From positions 1-33,515 of the forward strand of contig JBGTIU010000167.1 in NCBI GenBank assembly GCA_041745515.1: DNA of 33,515 bases, in the 5' to 3' direction. Position 1 is the stretch's first letter. Every line of letters begins with the position of its first letter. The DNA is from JAKFWF01 sp041745515 (GTDB lineage Bacteria; Pseudomonadota; Alphaproteobacteria; Rhizobiales; Hyphomicrobiaceae). Shown here one piece after another: positions 1-6,624 of this stretch. A model generated the notes under the pieces. The model was not told the DNA's origin, did not search any database, and saw only the letters and a program-made list of their open reading frames with translations. The position numbers and the translations under genes are program-made.

Positions 1-269
1 TCTGTGCTGGGCTCGACGCCGGCATCCGGCGCTTCGACGCGGCGGTGTCGGGGCTCGGCGGCTGCCCTTTTGCGCCGGGTGCTCGCGGCAACATCGTCAC
101 CGAGGATCTGGTGTTCATGCTCGAGGAAATGGGGCTTACCACCGGCATCGATCTGGCCACGCTGATGCAGACCCGCACAATCCTCGAGGCCCATGTGCCG
201 CCCGAAAAACTAACCGGGCATCTGCACGAGGTCGGCATTCCGATATCGTTGAGACAAGCTGCGACATGA
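1..269 (+). CDS. Hydroxymethylglutaryl-CoA lyase family protein, C-terminal part
   Basis: The gene enters from the left edge; the reading frame starts at base 3 and ends with TGA at 267-269, leaving about 88 C-terminal residues. The stretch GLGGCPFAPGARGN followed by TED is the conserved C-terminal active-site segment of HMG-CoA lyases, TIM-barrel enzymes that cleave 3-hydroxy-3-methylglutaryl-CoA to acetoacetate and acetyl-CoA. Its Cys is the catalytic-loop cysteine of the family. HMG-CoA lyase completes leucine breakdown, and methylcrotonyl-CoA carboxylase subunits lie elsewhere in this window. The next gene on the same strand is a class III CoA-transferase. A related activity such as citramalyl-CoA lyase cannot be excluded without the N-terminal part. 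Confidence 0.85.
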   Translation, partial: CAGLDAGIRRFDAAVSGLGGCPFAPGARGNIVTEDLVFMLEEMGLTTGIDLATLMQTRTILEAHVPPEKLTGHLHEVGIPISLRQAAT

Positions 270-289
270 ATCACAGGGCAATCCAGTTT

Positions 290-459
290 TCTTATCCTCC
301 CCCTCGAAGGGGGAGGAAGGCGCGGCTCGGTTTTTGCTACTTAGGAAAAAACGATTGTCGCGCCAGGCTGGGGGTGGAGGTTTCGGCACGGTTCGTACCA
401 CCGACCACCCCCCACCCTCCCCCTCAAGGGGGGAGGGTGGGAAAACGGGGAGAGACGGG
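290..459 (+). repeat. Dispersed GC-rich intergenic repeat A, copy 1
   Basis: This 170-bp element fills the gap between the lyase and the CoA-transferase. It starts with a short hairpin (CCTCCCCCTCGAAGGGGGAGG) written here as arms CCTCCCC and GGGGAGG around 297-315. It has a middle part with an A-rich run and GATTG, and ends with a second C-rich/G-rich hairpin at about 408-440. A clearly related copy lies at 8535-8706 with the same order of blocks. Both copies end just upstream of a start codon on the plus strand. It contains no gene of its own. Confidence 0.85.
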
Positions 460-476
460 AATTGAACTGCTCTGTC

Positions 477-1652
477 ATGACTGAGCCGCCGGCACCGAAT
501 CTGACCACGCCCGGGCCATTGCCGCTTGCGGGCGTCCGTGTCGTCGAGTTCAGCCAGATGGTAATGGGTCCGGCGTGCGGCCTGATCCTGGCCGATCTTG
601 GCGCCGACGTGATCAAGGTCGAGCCGCCCAAAGGTGACCGAACACGATACTTTAAGAGCATCGCATCGGGCTTCTTCAATACCTACAGCCGTAACAAGCG
701 AAGCATGGTCATCGATACCGCGACGCCCGAAGGCCAGGATGTCGCGCGGCGTCTGATCAGGCAGTCGGATGTGCTGATCGAGAATTTCCGACCCGGATTG
801 ATGCAGCGCTTCGGACTCGACTACGAAAGCTTGCGCGAGGCCTGCCCCCGCCTCGTTTACTGTTCGCTCAAGGGCTACCTCCCCGGCCCCTACGAGAACC
901 GGCTCGCGCTCGACGAGGTCGTGCAGATGATGGGTGGCCTCGCTTACATGACCGGACCGCCCGGCCAGCCGATGCGCGCGGGGGCCTCCGTCAACGACAT
1001 CATGGGCGGCATGTTCGGCGTGATCGCAATCCAGGCGGCGCTGGCGACACGCGAGCGAACCGGGCGCGGCGCTCATATCCAGAGCGCGCTGTTCGAGAAC
1101 AACGTATTCCTGATGGCGCAGGCGATGATGTTCGAGAGCGTCACGGGAGAGAAATCGACGCCCTGGTCGGTCAAGTCGACGCCATGGCCGGTCTATGATC
1201 TGTTCGAGACGGCAGACGGAGAGAAGATTTTCGTTTCGATCGTCGGGGAAGAGCAATGGCAAGGGTTTTGCCACGCGTTCGGCTGCGAGGCCTGGCTGAC
1301 CGATCCGCGCCTTATGACAAACCAGGGCCGCGTTGATCAGCGGAGCTGGATTGTTCCCGAGGTTGCGGCGATGTTGAAGAAACGGACGATCGCCGAGTTA
1401 TGCCTCTTGTTCGAAAAACTCGGGTTGCCCTTCGCGCCCGTCAACAAACCAAGCGACTTGTTCGACGACCCTCATCTTCTTGCTTCGGGAGGCCTGCTCG
1501 ACATCGACATAGGCGACGGCCGCACGGTGCCGACACCGGCACTGCCATTCACGATCGACGGGCTGCGCTTGCAGAAGCGGCGCGATCCGCCGAAGCTCGG
1601 CGAGCACACACGGGAGGTTCTGGAGGAGCTGGGATTGAATCAAGGCCGTTGA
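477..1652 (+). CDS. CaiB/BaiF-type (class III) CoA-transferase
   Basis: This 391-residue protein has the usual length for a class III CoA-transferase, which moves CoA between two carboxylic acids through an acyl-enzyme intermediate. The N-terminal block (about residues 15-60) with GVRVVEFSQMVMGPACG, LADLGADVIKVE and PKGDRTR is diagnostic of the family. RTGRGAHIQSALFENNVF (about 194-211) is the segment that normally carries the catalytic Asp; here that position appears to be Glu207. The ATG at 477 is chosen because the family motif begins soon after it. A TTG at 462 in the same frame has a better-placed GGGGAGAGA, so the start is uncertain. It follows an HMG-CoA lyase-type gene and precedes an ABC importer, which suggests activation of an imported acid. 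The substrate is not deducible. Confidence 0.9.
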   Translation: MTEPPAPNLTTPGPLPLAGVRVVEFSQMVMGPACGLILADLGADVIKVEPPKGDRTRYFKSIASGFFNTYSRNKRSMVIDTATPEGQDVARRLIRQSDVLIENFRPGLMQRFGLDYESLREACPRLVYCSLKGYLPGPYENRLALDEVVQMMGGLAYMTGPPGQPMRAGASVNDIMGGMFGVIAIQAALATRERTGRGAHIQSALFENNVFLMAQAMMFESVTGEKSTPWSVKSTPWPVYDLFETADGEKIFVSIVGEEQWQGFCHAFGCEAWLTDPRLMTNQGRVDQRSWIVPEVAAMLKKRTIAELCLLFEKLGLPFAPVNKPSDLFDDPHLLASGGLLDIDIGDGRTVPTPALPFTIDGLRLQKRRDPPKLGEHTREVLEELGLNQGR

Positions 1653-1706
1653 CGGCACACCGCTAAAGATCACTCATAAAGATCGAGACATACAAGGAGA
1701 CACGAC

Positions 1707-2753
1707 ATGCAGATCACCCGACGCCAGGCACTCGCCAGCGGTTCCGCAACGCTCGGCACAGTCCTACTTCCGAACTTGGCGGCCGCGCAAGCTGCCGCCG
1801 CGACGCTCGCCTTCGGCCCGACGACGGCGGTCTATGCGCTTGGGCCGATCGCGGAGGAGAAGGGCTTCTTCAAAGCCGAGAACCTCGACTTCAAGCTCGT
1901 CGTCGGCAATGCCGGCACCCATGGACGTCAAGCGCTGGCGGCGGGGCAGGCCACGTTCGCGCACGGCGATGCCAGCCACCCGCTGCAGCTTTCGACCCGC
2001 GGCAAGAAGTGCAAGATCATCATGGCGACACAGATGATCTCCTCGATCTCGAACATCGTTGTGCGCAAGGATCTGTTCGATGCCGGCATCACGACAGTCG
2101 AGGCCCTTGCCGCCCACAAGCGGCCGGATGGCGCCAAGCCGATCGTTGCGGCGACCGCGATCGGCTCAGGGACATGGATGTACGGCACCTACGTGTTCGA
2201 GTCGAAGAAGCTCGGCGACAAGGTCAACTGGGTAGCCGGCGGCGGCCCCAAGACGATGTTCCCCGGATTGGAGACCAAGCAGTTCGACGCCATCATGGCC
2301 GTGCCCGGCTGGGTGATCGAGGCCGAGAAGAAGGGCTTCGGCAAGGCGATTTACGACACCAGCAAACCCGGTGTGTTCGAGGCGGCATTCGGCGGCACCG
2401 TTCCGGTCCTGGTCATCTATACCCTCGAGGAAACGGCGGTGCAGGAAAAGGCCAAGGTGCAGGCCTTCGTCAATGCGATGTATCAAGCAATGAAGTGGGT
2501 CAAGGCGACGCCGATCGACGATGTCTACAAGCTGGTCGGCGAGAAGCACTATTCCGGTGTCGATCCGGATGCGGTCAAGGCCGAGATGAGCTTCGACAAG
2601 AACACCTGGGTCTATGACGGCCGCATCGACCAGGCCTCGTTCGAGCGTGGCGGCAAGGTCTGGTATCGCGCCGGTTCCGATATTCCGCCGTCCGACTACA
2701 ACGCACTCGTCGACATGAGTTTTCTCGACGCCGCGCAAGCCAAGTACAAGTGA
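1707..2753 (+). CDS. ABC transporter substrate-binding protein, NMT1/SsuA-like, Tat-type signal
   Basis: This 348-residue protein begins with TRRQALASGSATLG and a hydrophobic stretch ending in AAAQAA, a likely twin-arginine signal, so it should act in the periplasm. The mature part starts with the pattern GPIAEEKGFFKAENLDF, typical of NMT1/THI5-like binding proteins of the nitrate, sulfonate and aromatic-acid uptake families. The RBS AAGGAGA lies 8 bases before the ATG. The ATPase gene starts inside its stop codon, so the three transporter genes form one unit. Sequence alone does not reveal the ligand. The adjacent CoA-transferase suggests an organic acid, which is inference. Confidence 0.88.
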   Translation: MQITRRQALASGSATLGTVLLPNLAAAQAAAATLAFGPTTAVYALGPIAEEKGFFKAENLDFKLVVGNAGTHGRQALAAGQATFAHGDASHPLQLSTRGKKCKIIMATQMISSISNIVVRKDLFDAGITTVEALAAHKRPDGAKPIVAATAIGSGTWMYGTYVFESKKLGDKVNWVAGGGPKTMFPGLETKQFDAIMAVPGWVIEAEKKGFGKAIYDTSKPGVFEAAFGGTVPVLVIYTLEETAVQEKAKVQAFVNAMYQAMKWVKATPIDDVYKLVGEKHYSGVDPDAVKAEMSFDKNTWVYDGRIDQASFERGGKVWYRAGSDIPPSDYNALVDMSFLDAAQAKYK

Positions 2754-3595
2754 GCGGCGTGCCGGTTGCCGAAGCGCTCGAGCGGGTGGTTCCGGCCCGC
2801 GCCGCACATGCGACCCGCATCACCGTCGAGGCGCTCGACAAGCGCTTCAAGACCGCCGGCGACGATGTCATCGCCGTCGACAACGTCTCGTTTGAGGTCA
2901 GGCAGGGCGAGTTCGTCGCCCTGCTCGGGCCTTCGGGCTGCGGCAAGAGCACGATTCTGAACATGGTTGCCGGCCTGCTTGCGAAGTCAGGCGGGCGCAT
3001 CTCCATCGATGCGGACGACGTGGTGACCGGCCAGGTCAATCGCAAAGTCGGTTACATTTTCCAGCGCGACACGGTATTTCCCTGGCGCACCGTCGAGGCC
3101 AACATCGGCTATGGCCTCGAGATTGCGGGCGTTGCCAAGGCGGAGCGCGATGCCAAGGTCGCTCGTGCCATCGAGGTTTCGGGACTGGCCGGCTTCGCCA
3201 AGAGCTTCCCGCGCATGTTGTCGGGCGGCATGCGTCAGCGCGTCGCGCTCATGCGCACCTTGATCATGGAGCCCGAGATACTGCTGATGGACGAGCCGTT
3301 CGGCGCGCTCGACACGCACACAAAGCTCGAAATGCACAAGACGCTGCTGGAAATCTGGGAGCGCGAGCGCCAGACCGTGCTGTTCGTCACCCACGATCTC
3401 GGTGAGGCGCTCACGCTTTCGAGCCGCATCATCCTGCTGTCGGCGCGGCCTGGCAGGCTGAAGGAGGATTTCGAGGTGCCATTTGCCCGTCCGCGCGATG
3501 CGGTGAGCCTGCGCGAGACCGACGAGTTCGGGCGGCTCTATTCCCACATCTGGCATTCGCTCGGTCAGGAATTCCGGCGGACGAAGGCTGAATGA
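2750..3595 (+). CDS. ABC transporter ATP-binding protein (SsuB/TauB-like)
   Basis: This 281-residue cytoplasmic ATPase shows all the ABC signatures: Walker A GPSGCGKST (about 61-69), Q-loop FQRDTVFPWRT, signature LSGGMRQRVALMR, Walker B ILLMDEPFGALD, and switch histidine in FVTHDLGEAL. It is closest in pattern to the nitrate/sulfonate/taurine importer ATPases. The GTG start at 2750 overlaps the TGA of the binding protein (GTGA), indicating translational coupling. Its own stop overlaps the permease ATG in the same way (ATGA at 3592). The first 20 or so residues before the ABC domain are an extension without a recognised motif. Confidence 0.93.
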   Translation: MSGVPVAEALERVVPARAAHATRITVEALDKRFKTAGDDVIAVDNVSFEVRQGEFVALLGPSGCGKSTILNMVAGLLAKSGGRISIDADDVVTGQVNRKVGYIFQRDTVFPWRTVEANIGYGLEIAGVAKAERDAKVARAIEVSGLAGFAKSFPRMLSGGMRQRVALMRTLIMEPEILLMDEPFGALDTHTKLEMHKTLLEIWERERQTVLFVTHDLGEALTLSSRIILLSARPGRLKEDFEVPFARPRDAVSLRETDEFGRLYSHIWHSLGQEFRRTKAE

Positions 3596-4449
3596 TCATG
3601 GCGCAAGACCGGCCGCGCATTCTGTTTTGGCAACTGACCATCCTGATCGTTTGGTTCTGTATCTGGGAATGGGGATTTGAACTGCGCAAAGTAGCGGCCT
3701 TGAAGCCCTTTGTGCCCAGCCTGCTCGATCCCTATTTCATCTCGAAACCGTCAGCGATCTGGACCAGCTTCCTGAAGCTCGGCTGCTTTACGGACAAGGG
3801 CGGCTTCGGCGCCTGCTTCGCGGCCAATCCGAACAACCTTTGGCTCGCGACCATGGTCACGCTGAAGAACATGTGGTGGGGGTTCCTCTTCGGGTCGACC
3901 TCGGGCATCTTCGCGGGCCTGATCCTCGGCCGTTCGGACTACCTGTCGAAGATCTTCGAGCCCTACATTGTCGCGCTGAATTCGATCCCGCGCATTGCGC
4001 TGGTGCCACTGATCATCCTGATGTTCGGCCTCGGCGACATGTCGAAGATCGTCACCGCCTGGATCGTGGTGTTCTTCGTGGTGTTCTTCAACACGTTCGA
4101 AGGCACGCGCTCCGTCGACCGGGATCAGGTTGCAGCCGCCCGCCTGCTGGGCGCCAGCGAGCTGACGGTGCTGCGCACGGTGGTCATCCCATCGGCGCTG
4201 GCCTGGGTGTTCGCCTCGCTGACGCCTGCGGTCTCGTTCGCGCTGATCGGCGTCATCGTCGGCGAGTTCATCGGCGCCGAGCGGGGCTTGGGAAAGCTCA
4301 TCATTGAGGCCGAGGCGCGCGCCAATGCGGCGGAGATGATGGTCACGATCTTCGTGATGATGATCGTCGGCATCATCCTGGCGTTCATCGTGCGCCGGGT
4401 TCAGGCCTATCTGCTGCGCTGGCAGCCGCAGTTCGAGCAGCCACAGTAG
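3592..4449 (+). CDS. ABC transporter permease (SsuC/TauC-like)
   Basis: This 285-residue inner-membrane protein has about six hydrophobic segments. The first is near residues 9-28 (LTILIVWFCIWEW). The cytoplasmic EAA-type loop reads RDQVAAARLLGASELTVLRTVVIPSALAW, which contacts the ATPase. The segment PRIALVPLIILMFGLGDMSK is typical of the sulfonate/nitrate permease family. The N-terminal half carries an extra cysteine-containing periplasmic stretch (GCFTDKGGFGACF). The ATG overlaps the ATPase stop codon. Its 3' end is overlapped on the opposite strand by the nepR reading frame (4385-4449). Confidence 0.92.
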   Translation: MIMAQDRPRILFWQLTILIVWFCIWEWGFELRKVAALKPFVPSLLDPYFISKPSAIWTSFLKLGCFTDKGGFGACFAANPNNLWLATMVTLKNMWWGFLFGSTSGIFAGLILGRSDYLSKIFEPYIVALNSIPRIALVPLIILMFGLGDMSKIVTAWIVVFFVVFFNTFEGTRSVDRDQVAAARLLGASELTVLRTVVIPSALAWVFASLTPAVSFALIGVIVGEFIGAERGLGKLIIEAEARANAAEMMVTIFVMMIVGIILAFIVRRVQAYLLRWQPQFEQPQ

Positions 4450-4642
4450 TCTCCGCAGCTTCCAGGCGACTGAGCAGATCTCGAATTTTGTTCGGGACCG
4501 GCTGTGAGACGACATCGCCGAAGAGCGAACGCAGATGGCGCGTCAACCCGGGCTGCAGCCTGACCGGCCATGTTGGAGCGCTCGACTGCCGGTGTTCGCC
4601 AGCCACTGATCCTTTGTCCAATCTTTTCGTGATATGCGCCAT
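4385..4642 (-). CDS. nepR: Anti-sigma factor NepR
   Basis: The frame encodes an 85-residue protein if started at the ATG at 4642. Residues around 33-61 contain LTRHLRSLFGDVVSQPVPNK followed by IRDLLSRLE. This matches the NepR core of two helices joined by a conserved QPVP/EPVP turn. NepR holds the extracytoplasmic-function sigma factor EcfG inactive until phosphorylated PhyR removes it. phyR lies about 420 bp upstream on the same strand, with csbD between. The last 20-25 residues form an Ala-rich tail with no NepR match, and they are read antisense to the permease 3' end. The Shine-Dalgarno sequence is weak. A longer frame with a GTG at 4720 would start inside a terminator hairpin and is unlikely. 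Unusually, no ecfG follows. Confidence 0.8.
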   Translation of the reverse strand: MAHITKRLDKGSVAGEHRQSSAPTWPVRLQPGLTRHLRSLFGDVVSQPVPNKIRDLLSRLEAAETTVAARTAAASAADRPEPGAR

Positions 4643-4692
4643 TTTGGTTTCTGCGTCGGAACGGGCCGTCAACGGGATCGCAACGGCTGGCC

Positions 4693-4730
4693 AAAAAGCA
4701 TCAGCCCCGCGTTTTGACACGCGGGGCTGA
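4693..4730 (-). terminator. Rho-independent terminator after csbD
   Basis: A perfect 11-bp inverted repeat (TCAGCCCCGCG at 4701-4711 and CGCGGGGCTGA at 4720-4730) encloses an 8-base loop. Read on the minus strand it is followed after three bases by five T residues (A-run at 4693-4697 on the plus strand). It lies between csbD and nepR, so it should limit readthrough from csbD into nepR. Confidence 0.8.
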
Positions 4731-4766
4731 ATGTCAAATTCAAATTCTGTAACACTTTGAAACTAG

Positions 4767-4982
4767 TCAGAGTTTTTTGTTGACAAAGTCGGCAGCTTTA
4801 GCGGCGCCATCCTTTACAGCATCCTTGGCCTTGCCGACGGCCTGCTGGCCTTCGCCCTTGATCTCCTGCGCCGCGCCTTCGACCTGAAGGTCGTCCGAGC
4901 CCACGACCTTTCCAATGCCTTGTTTCACATTGCCGATCGCTTCGTTGGTGGCGCCCTTGATCTTGTCAGTCGTGCTGCTCAT
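4767..4982 (-). CDS. csbD: CsbD-family stress protein
   Basis: This 71-residue hydrophilic protein rich in Lys, Ala, Gly and Gln begins MSSTTDKIKGATNEAIGNVK. It contains the repeated KG-x-GN/A-x-A pattern of the CsbD family (KGATNEAIG, GAAQEIKGEGQQAVGKAKD). CsbD proteins are abundant general-stress proteins of unknown biochemical function, often under alternative sigma factors. A plausible RBS (AAAGGG) precedes the ATG. An EcfG-like promoter lies about 55-80 bases upstream, and a strong terminator follows. The position between phyR and nepR supports a role in the EcfG stress regulon. Confidence 0.93.
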   Translation of the reverse strand: MSSTTDKIKGATNEAIGNVKQGIGKVVGSDDLQVEGAAQEIKGEGQQAVGKAKDAVKDGAAKAADFVNKKL

Positions 4983-5034
4983 CGTGTGCCCTTTTGGTTG
5001 ACTTCAGCCAGCGCAAATCAGCCGCGCTTTCATA

Positions 5035-5062
5035 GATAACTTGCGGTGGTGATTATGGTTCC
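5035..5062 (-). promoter_or_regulatory. Predicted EcfG-type (general stress) promoter of csbD
   Basis: On the minus strand GGAACC (5062-5057) is followed by GTTATC (5040-5035). The spacing between GGAAC and GTT is 17 bases. The EcfG consensus known in Alphaproteobacteria is GGAAC, then 16-18 bases, then CGTT. Here the -35 is perfect and the -10 keeps GTT but has A instead of C before it. It sits between phyR and csbD and points at csbD. Confidence 0.6.
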
Positions 5063-5065
5063 ACT

Positions 5066-5857
5066 TCAATTTCTCGTCGTGGCAGCCTTCATATCGAAGA
5101 ACAACGCCTGGCTAATGATGGCCTTCACGGCATCCGGCTGAAACGGCTTTGTTATGAGAAATGCCGGTTCCGGTTTCGCGCCCGTCAACAAGCTCTGCGG
5201 AAAAGCGGTTATGAATATGACGGGAACATTCGTTGACGCCAATATATCGAGGACGGCTTCGAGGCCGGAACTGCCGTCCGCCAGATGGATGTCCGCGAGC
5301 ACCAGACCTGGTGGCTTGCGCCCGACCGCGGCGACTGCCTCCTTGCGTGTTCGGGCAATGCCATGAACACGATGACCCAGCTGCTGGACCAGCGTCTCGA
5401 GATCCAGCGCAATCAGCGGCTCGTCCTCGATGATCAACACGTCCACCGCCATCTGCCGGGCGATCTCGGCACCGGCCTGCCGCAACAGCGCTTCCGCATC
5501 GTTCTCGCTGACACCAAGCGCCAGCGCGACTTCACTCGTTGAAAATCCTTCGAGGGTCGCGAGGAGGAACGCCTGGCGCGACTTGGGCGTCAACGAGCCG
5601 ATGCGCCGATCAGTGATTTCGTTGCTGTCGTTCGTGCAATGCGCATCCTCGGCTTCTATCGAATCCCACACTTTGAGGAACGACTTTATCAGGCTCGTTC
5701 TGGTCGGGAGATTTCGTTCGAATGTCGCCGGATTCGCTATAAGGGCCTTTAGCAGCGCGACCACGTGAGAATCGCCACGCTCCTGCGACCCCGATAGGGC
5801 ACGGGCGAACCGGCGCAGGTACGGTAGGTGCGGAGTCACGGCCTTGGCAACCGACAT
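5066..5857 (-). CDS. phyR: General stress response regulator PhyR (sigma-like domain plus receiver)
   Basis: This 263-residue response regulator has an EcfG-like output domain at the N-terminus (about 1-130) and a receiver domain at the C-terminus (about 137-255), the order unique to PhyR. The start MSVAKAVTPHLPYLRRFARA and the sigma-4-like part (LTPKSRQAFLLATLEGFSTSEVALALGVS) are typical. The receiver keeps the acidic pocket Glu144-Asp145, phospho-acceptor Asp189 (VLADIHL), Thr217 and Lys237 (LITKPF). When phosphorylated, the sigma-like domain binds NepR and frees EcfG. The ATG at 5857 is preceded by GGGAAG. No cognate histidine kinase is present nearby. Confidence 0.95.
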   Translation of the reverse strand: MSVAKAVTPHLPYLRRFARALSGSQERGDSHVVALLKALIANPATFERNLPTRTSLIKSFLKVWDSIEAEDAHCTNDSNEITDRRIGSLTPKSRQAFLLATLEGFSTSEVALALGVSENDAEALLRQAGAEIARQMAVDVLIIEDEPLIALDLETLVQQLGHRVHGIARTRKEAVAAVGRKPPGLVLADIHLADGSSGLEAVLDILASTNVPVIFITAFPQSLLTGAKPEPAFLITKPFQPDAVKAIISQALFFDMKAATTRN

Positions 5858-5935
5858 AGCTTCCCGACCTCGGGCAAGTCCCTGGATTTCAGCGGCTGTA
5901 GGGCTTGAATTGGGATACCCCGCCTGTTCTTACAG

Positions 5936-5960
5936 GGAACCTTCTTCGACCGGCCGCATT
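5936..5960 (+). promoter_or_regulatory. Possible EcfG-type promoter of the 24-residue peptide
   Basis: GGAAC at 5936-5940 is followed after 16 bases by CATT at 5957-5960, close to the EcfG -10 CGTT but with one mismatch at a conserved base. It lies about 50 bases before the small membrane peptide at 6011 and diverges from phyR. The match is suggestive only. Confidence 0.35.
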
Positions 5961-6010
5961 TATGTCATGGTCCGACGTCTCACAATCTTCTTCAGTTCGG
6001 GAGAACTCAA

Positions 6011-6085
6011 ATGAACGGAATTATCTATCTCGTTGGTTTGGTGATCGTCGTTCTGGCCGTGTTATCGTTTTTTGGTCTCAGATAA
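6011..6085 (+). CDS. 24-residue single-span membrane peptide
   Basis: The frame runs from ATG 6011 to TAA 6083-6085. The peptide begins MNGIIYLVGL and ends SFFGLR. Residues 4-22 are almost entirely Ile, Leu, Val, Phe or Gly and form one membrane-spanning segment, with a lone basic Arg at the C-terminus. GGGAG is placed about seven bases before the ATG. It lies divergently from phyR and downstream of an EcfG-like promoter sequence, so a stress-induced membrane micro-peptide is a reasonable guess. Hydrophobic peptides of this size are commonly missed by gene callers. Function is unknown. Confidence 0.6.
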   Translation: MNGIIYLVGLVIVVLAVLSFFGLR

Positions 6086-6108
6086 CCACAACTCAGCAGT
6101 CAGCGGCG

Positions 6109-6399
6109 TCACGACTTCGGCTTCGATTGATCCACCGGAGCGGGCGAAGCTTGTGGCCAGTTGCAAGGGGTCTCCTTCGCAGCCGCCTCTGCCAGCTTTG
6201 GCGGGGCGGCTTTCGGCGCGGGCGTGCCCTCGGGTACCGTCATTTCCTTGACTGTCGAATGCGAAGTGGCTGGGCCAGCGACACACGGCGCGGTTGGATT
6301 GATCGCAGGTGTAGTCGCTTGTGGCGGCTGGCCTTGCGCCGCTACGACCGTCACCTGAAGCATTAAACCCAACACAATCGTTGCAGTTCTCACGATCAC
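6109..6399 (-). CDS. Small secreted proline/alanine-rich protein
   Basis: This 96-residue protein starts with GTG at 6399, preceded by a good RBS (AAGGGTGT). The N-terminus MIVRTATIVLGLMLQVTVVAA is a signal peptide with probable cleavage after VVAA, so the product is exported. The mature part is rich in Pro, Ala and Thr, contains two cysteines (TAPCVAGP and ETPCNWP), and has no recognisable domain. It converges on the 24-residue peptide gene with a 23-bp gap. Function unknown. Confidence 0.55.
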   Translation of the reverse strand: MIVRTATIVLGLMLQVTVVAAQGQPPQATTPAINPTAPCVAGPATSHSTVKEMTVPEGTPAPKAAPPKLAEAAAKETPCNWPQASPAPVDQSKPKS

Positions 6400-6624
6400 A
6401 CCCTTATGTTGCGCTGCCTGTTTCCTGTGCTAAGCAACGCTCGGGCCGGGGCTTTGTTCCGCTGGCTCGACAGTCGGCATCGTCATCATGCGCACGGCAT
6501 TAAAGCTTGCCATGCGCGGGCCGCGATCCGTAATGTCTTGGCCGGCGACTCACCTCGGCGAGAAAAAGGTGTGCGCGGCCGCGGGCAAACCAGCCACGGG
6601 GAAACATCATGAGGAAGAGGCGCA

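Noticed and set aside
5905..6366. Long plus-strand open frame across the phyR upstream region
   Set aside because: It covers the 24-residue peptide and the antisense of the secreted-protein gene, has Arg-rich composition without any motif, and no Shine-Dalgarno sequence.
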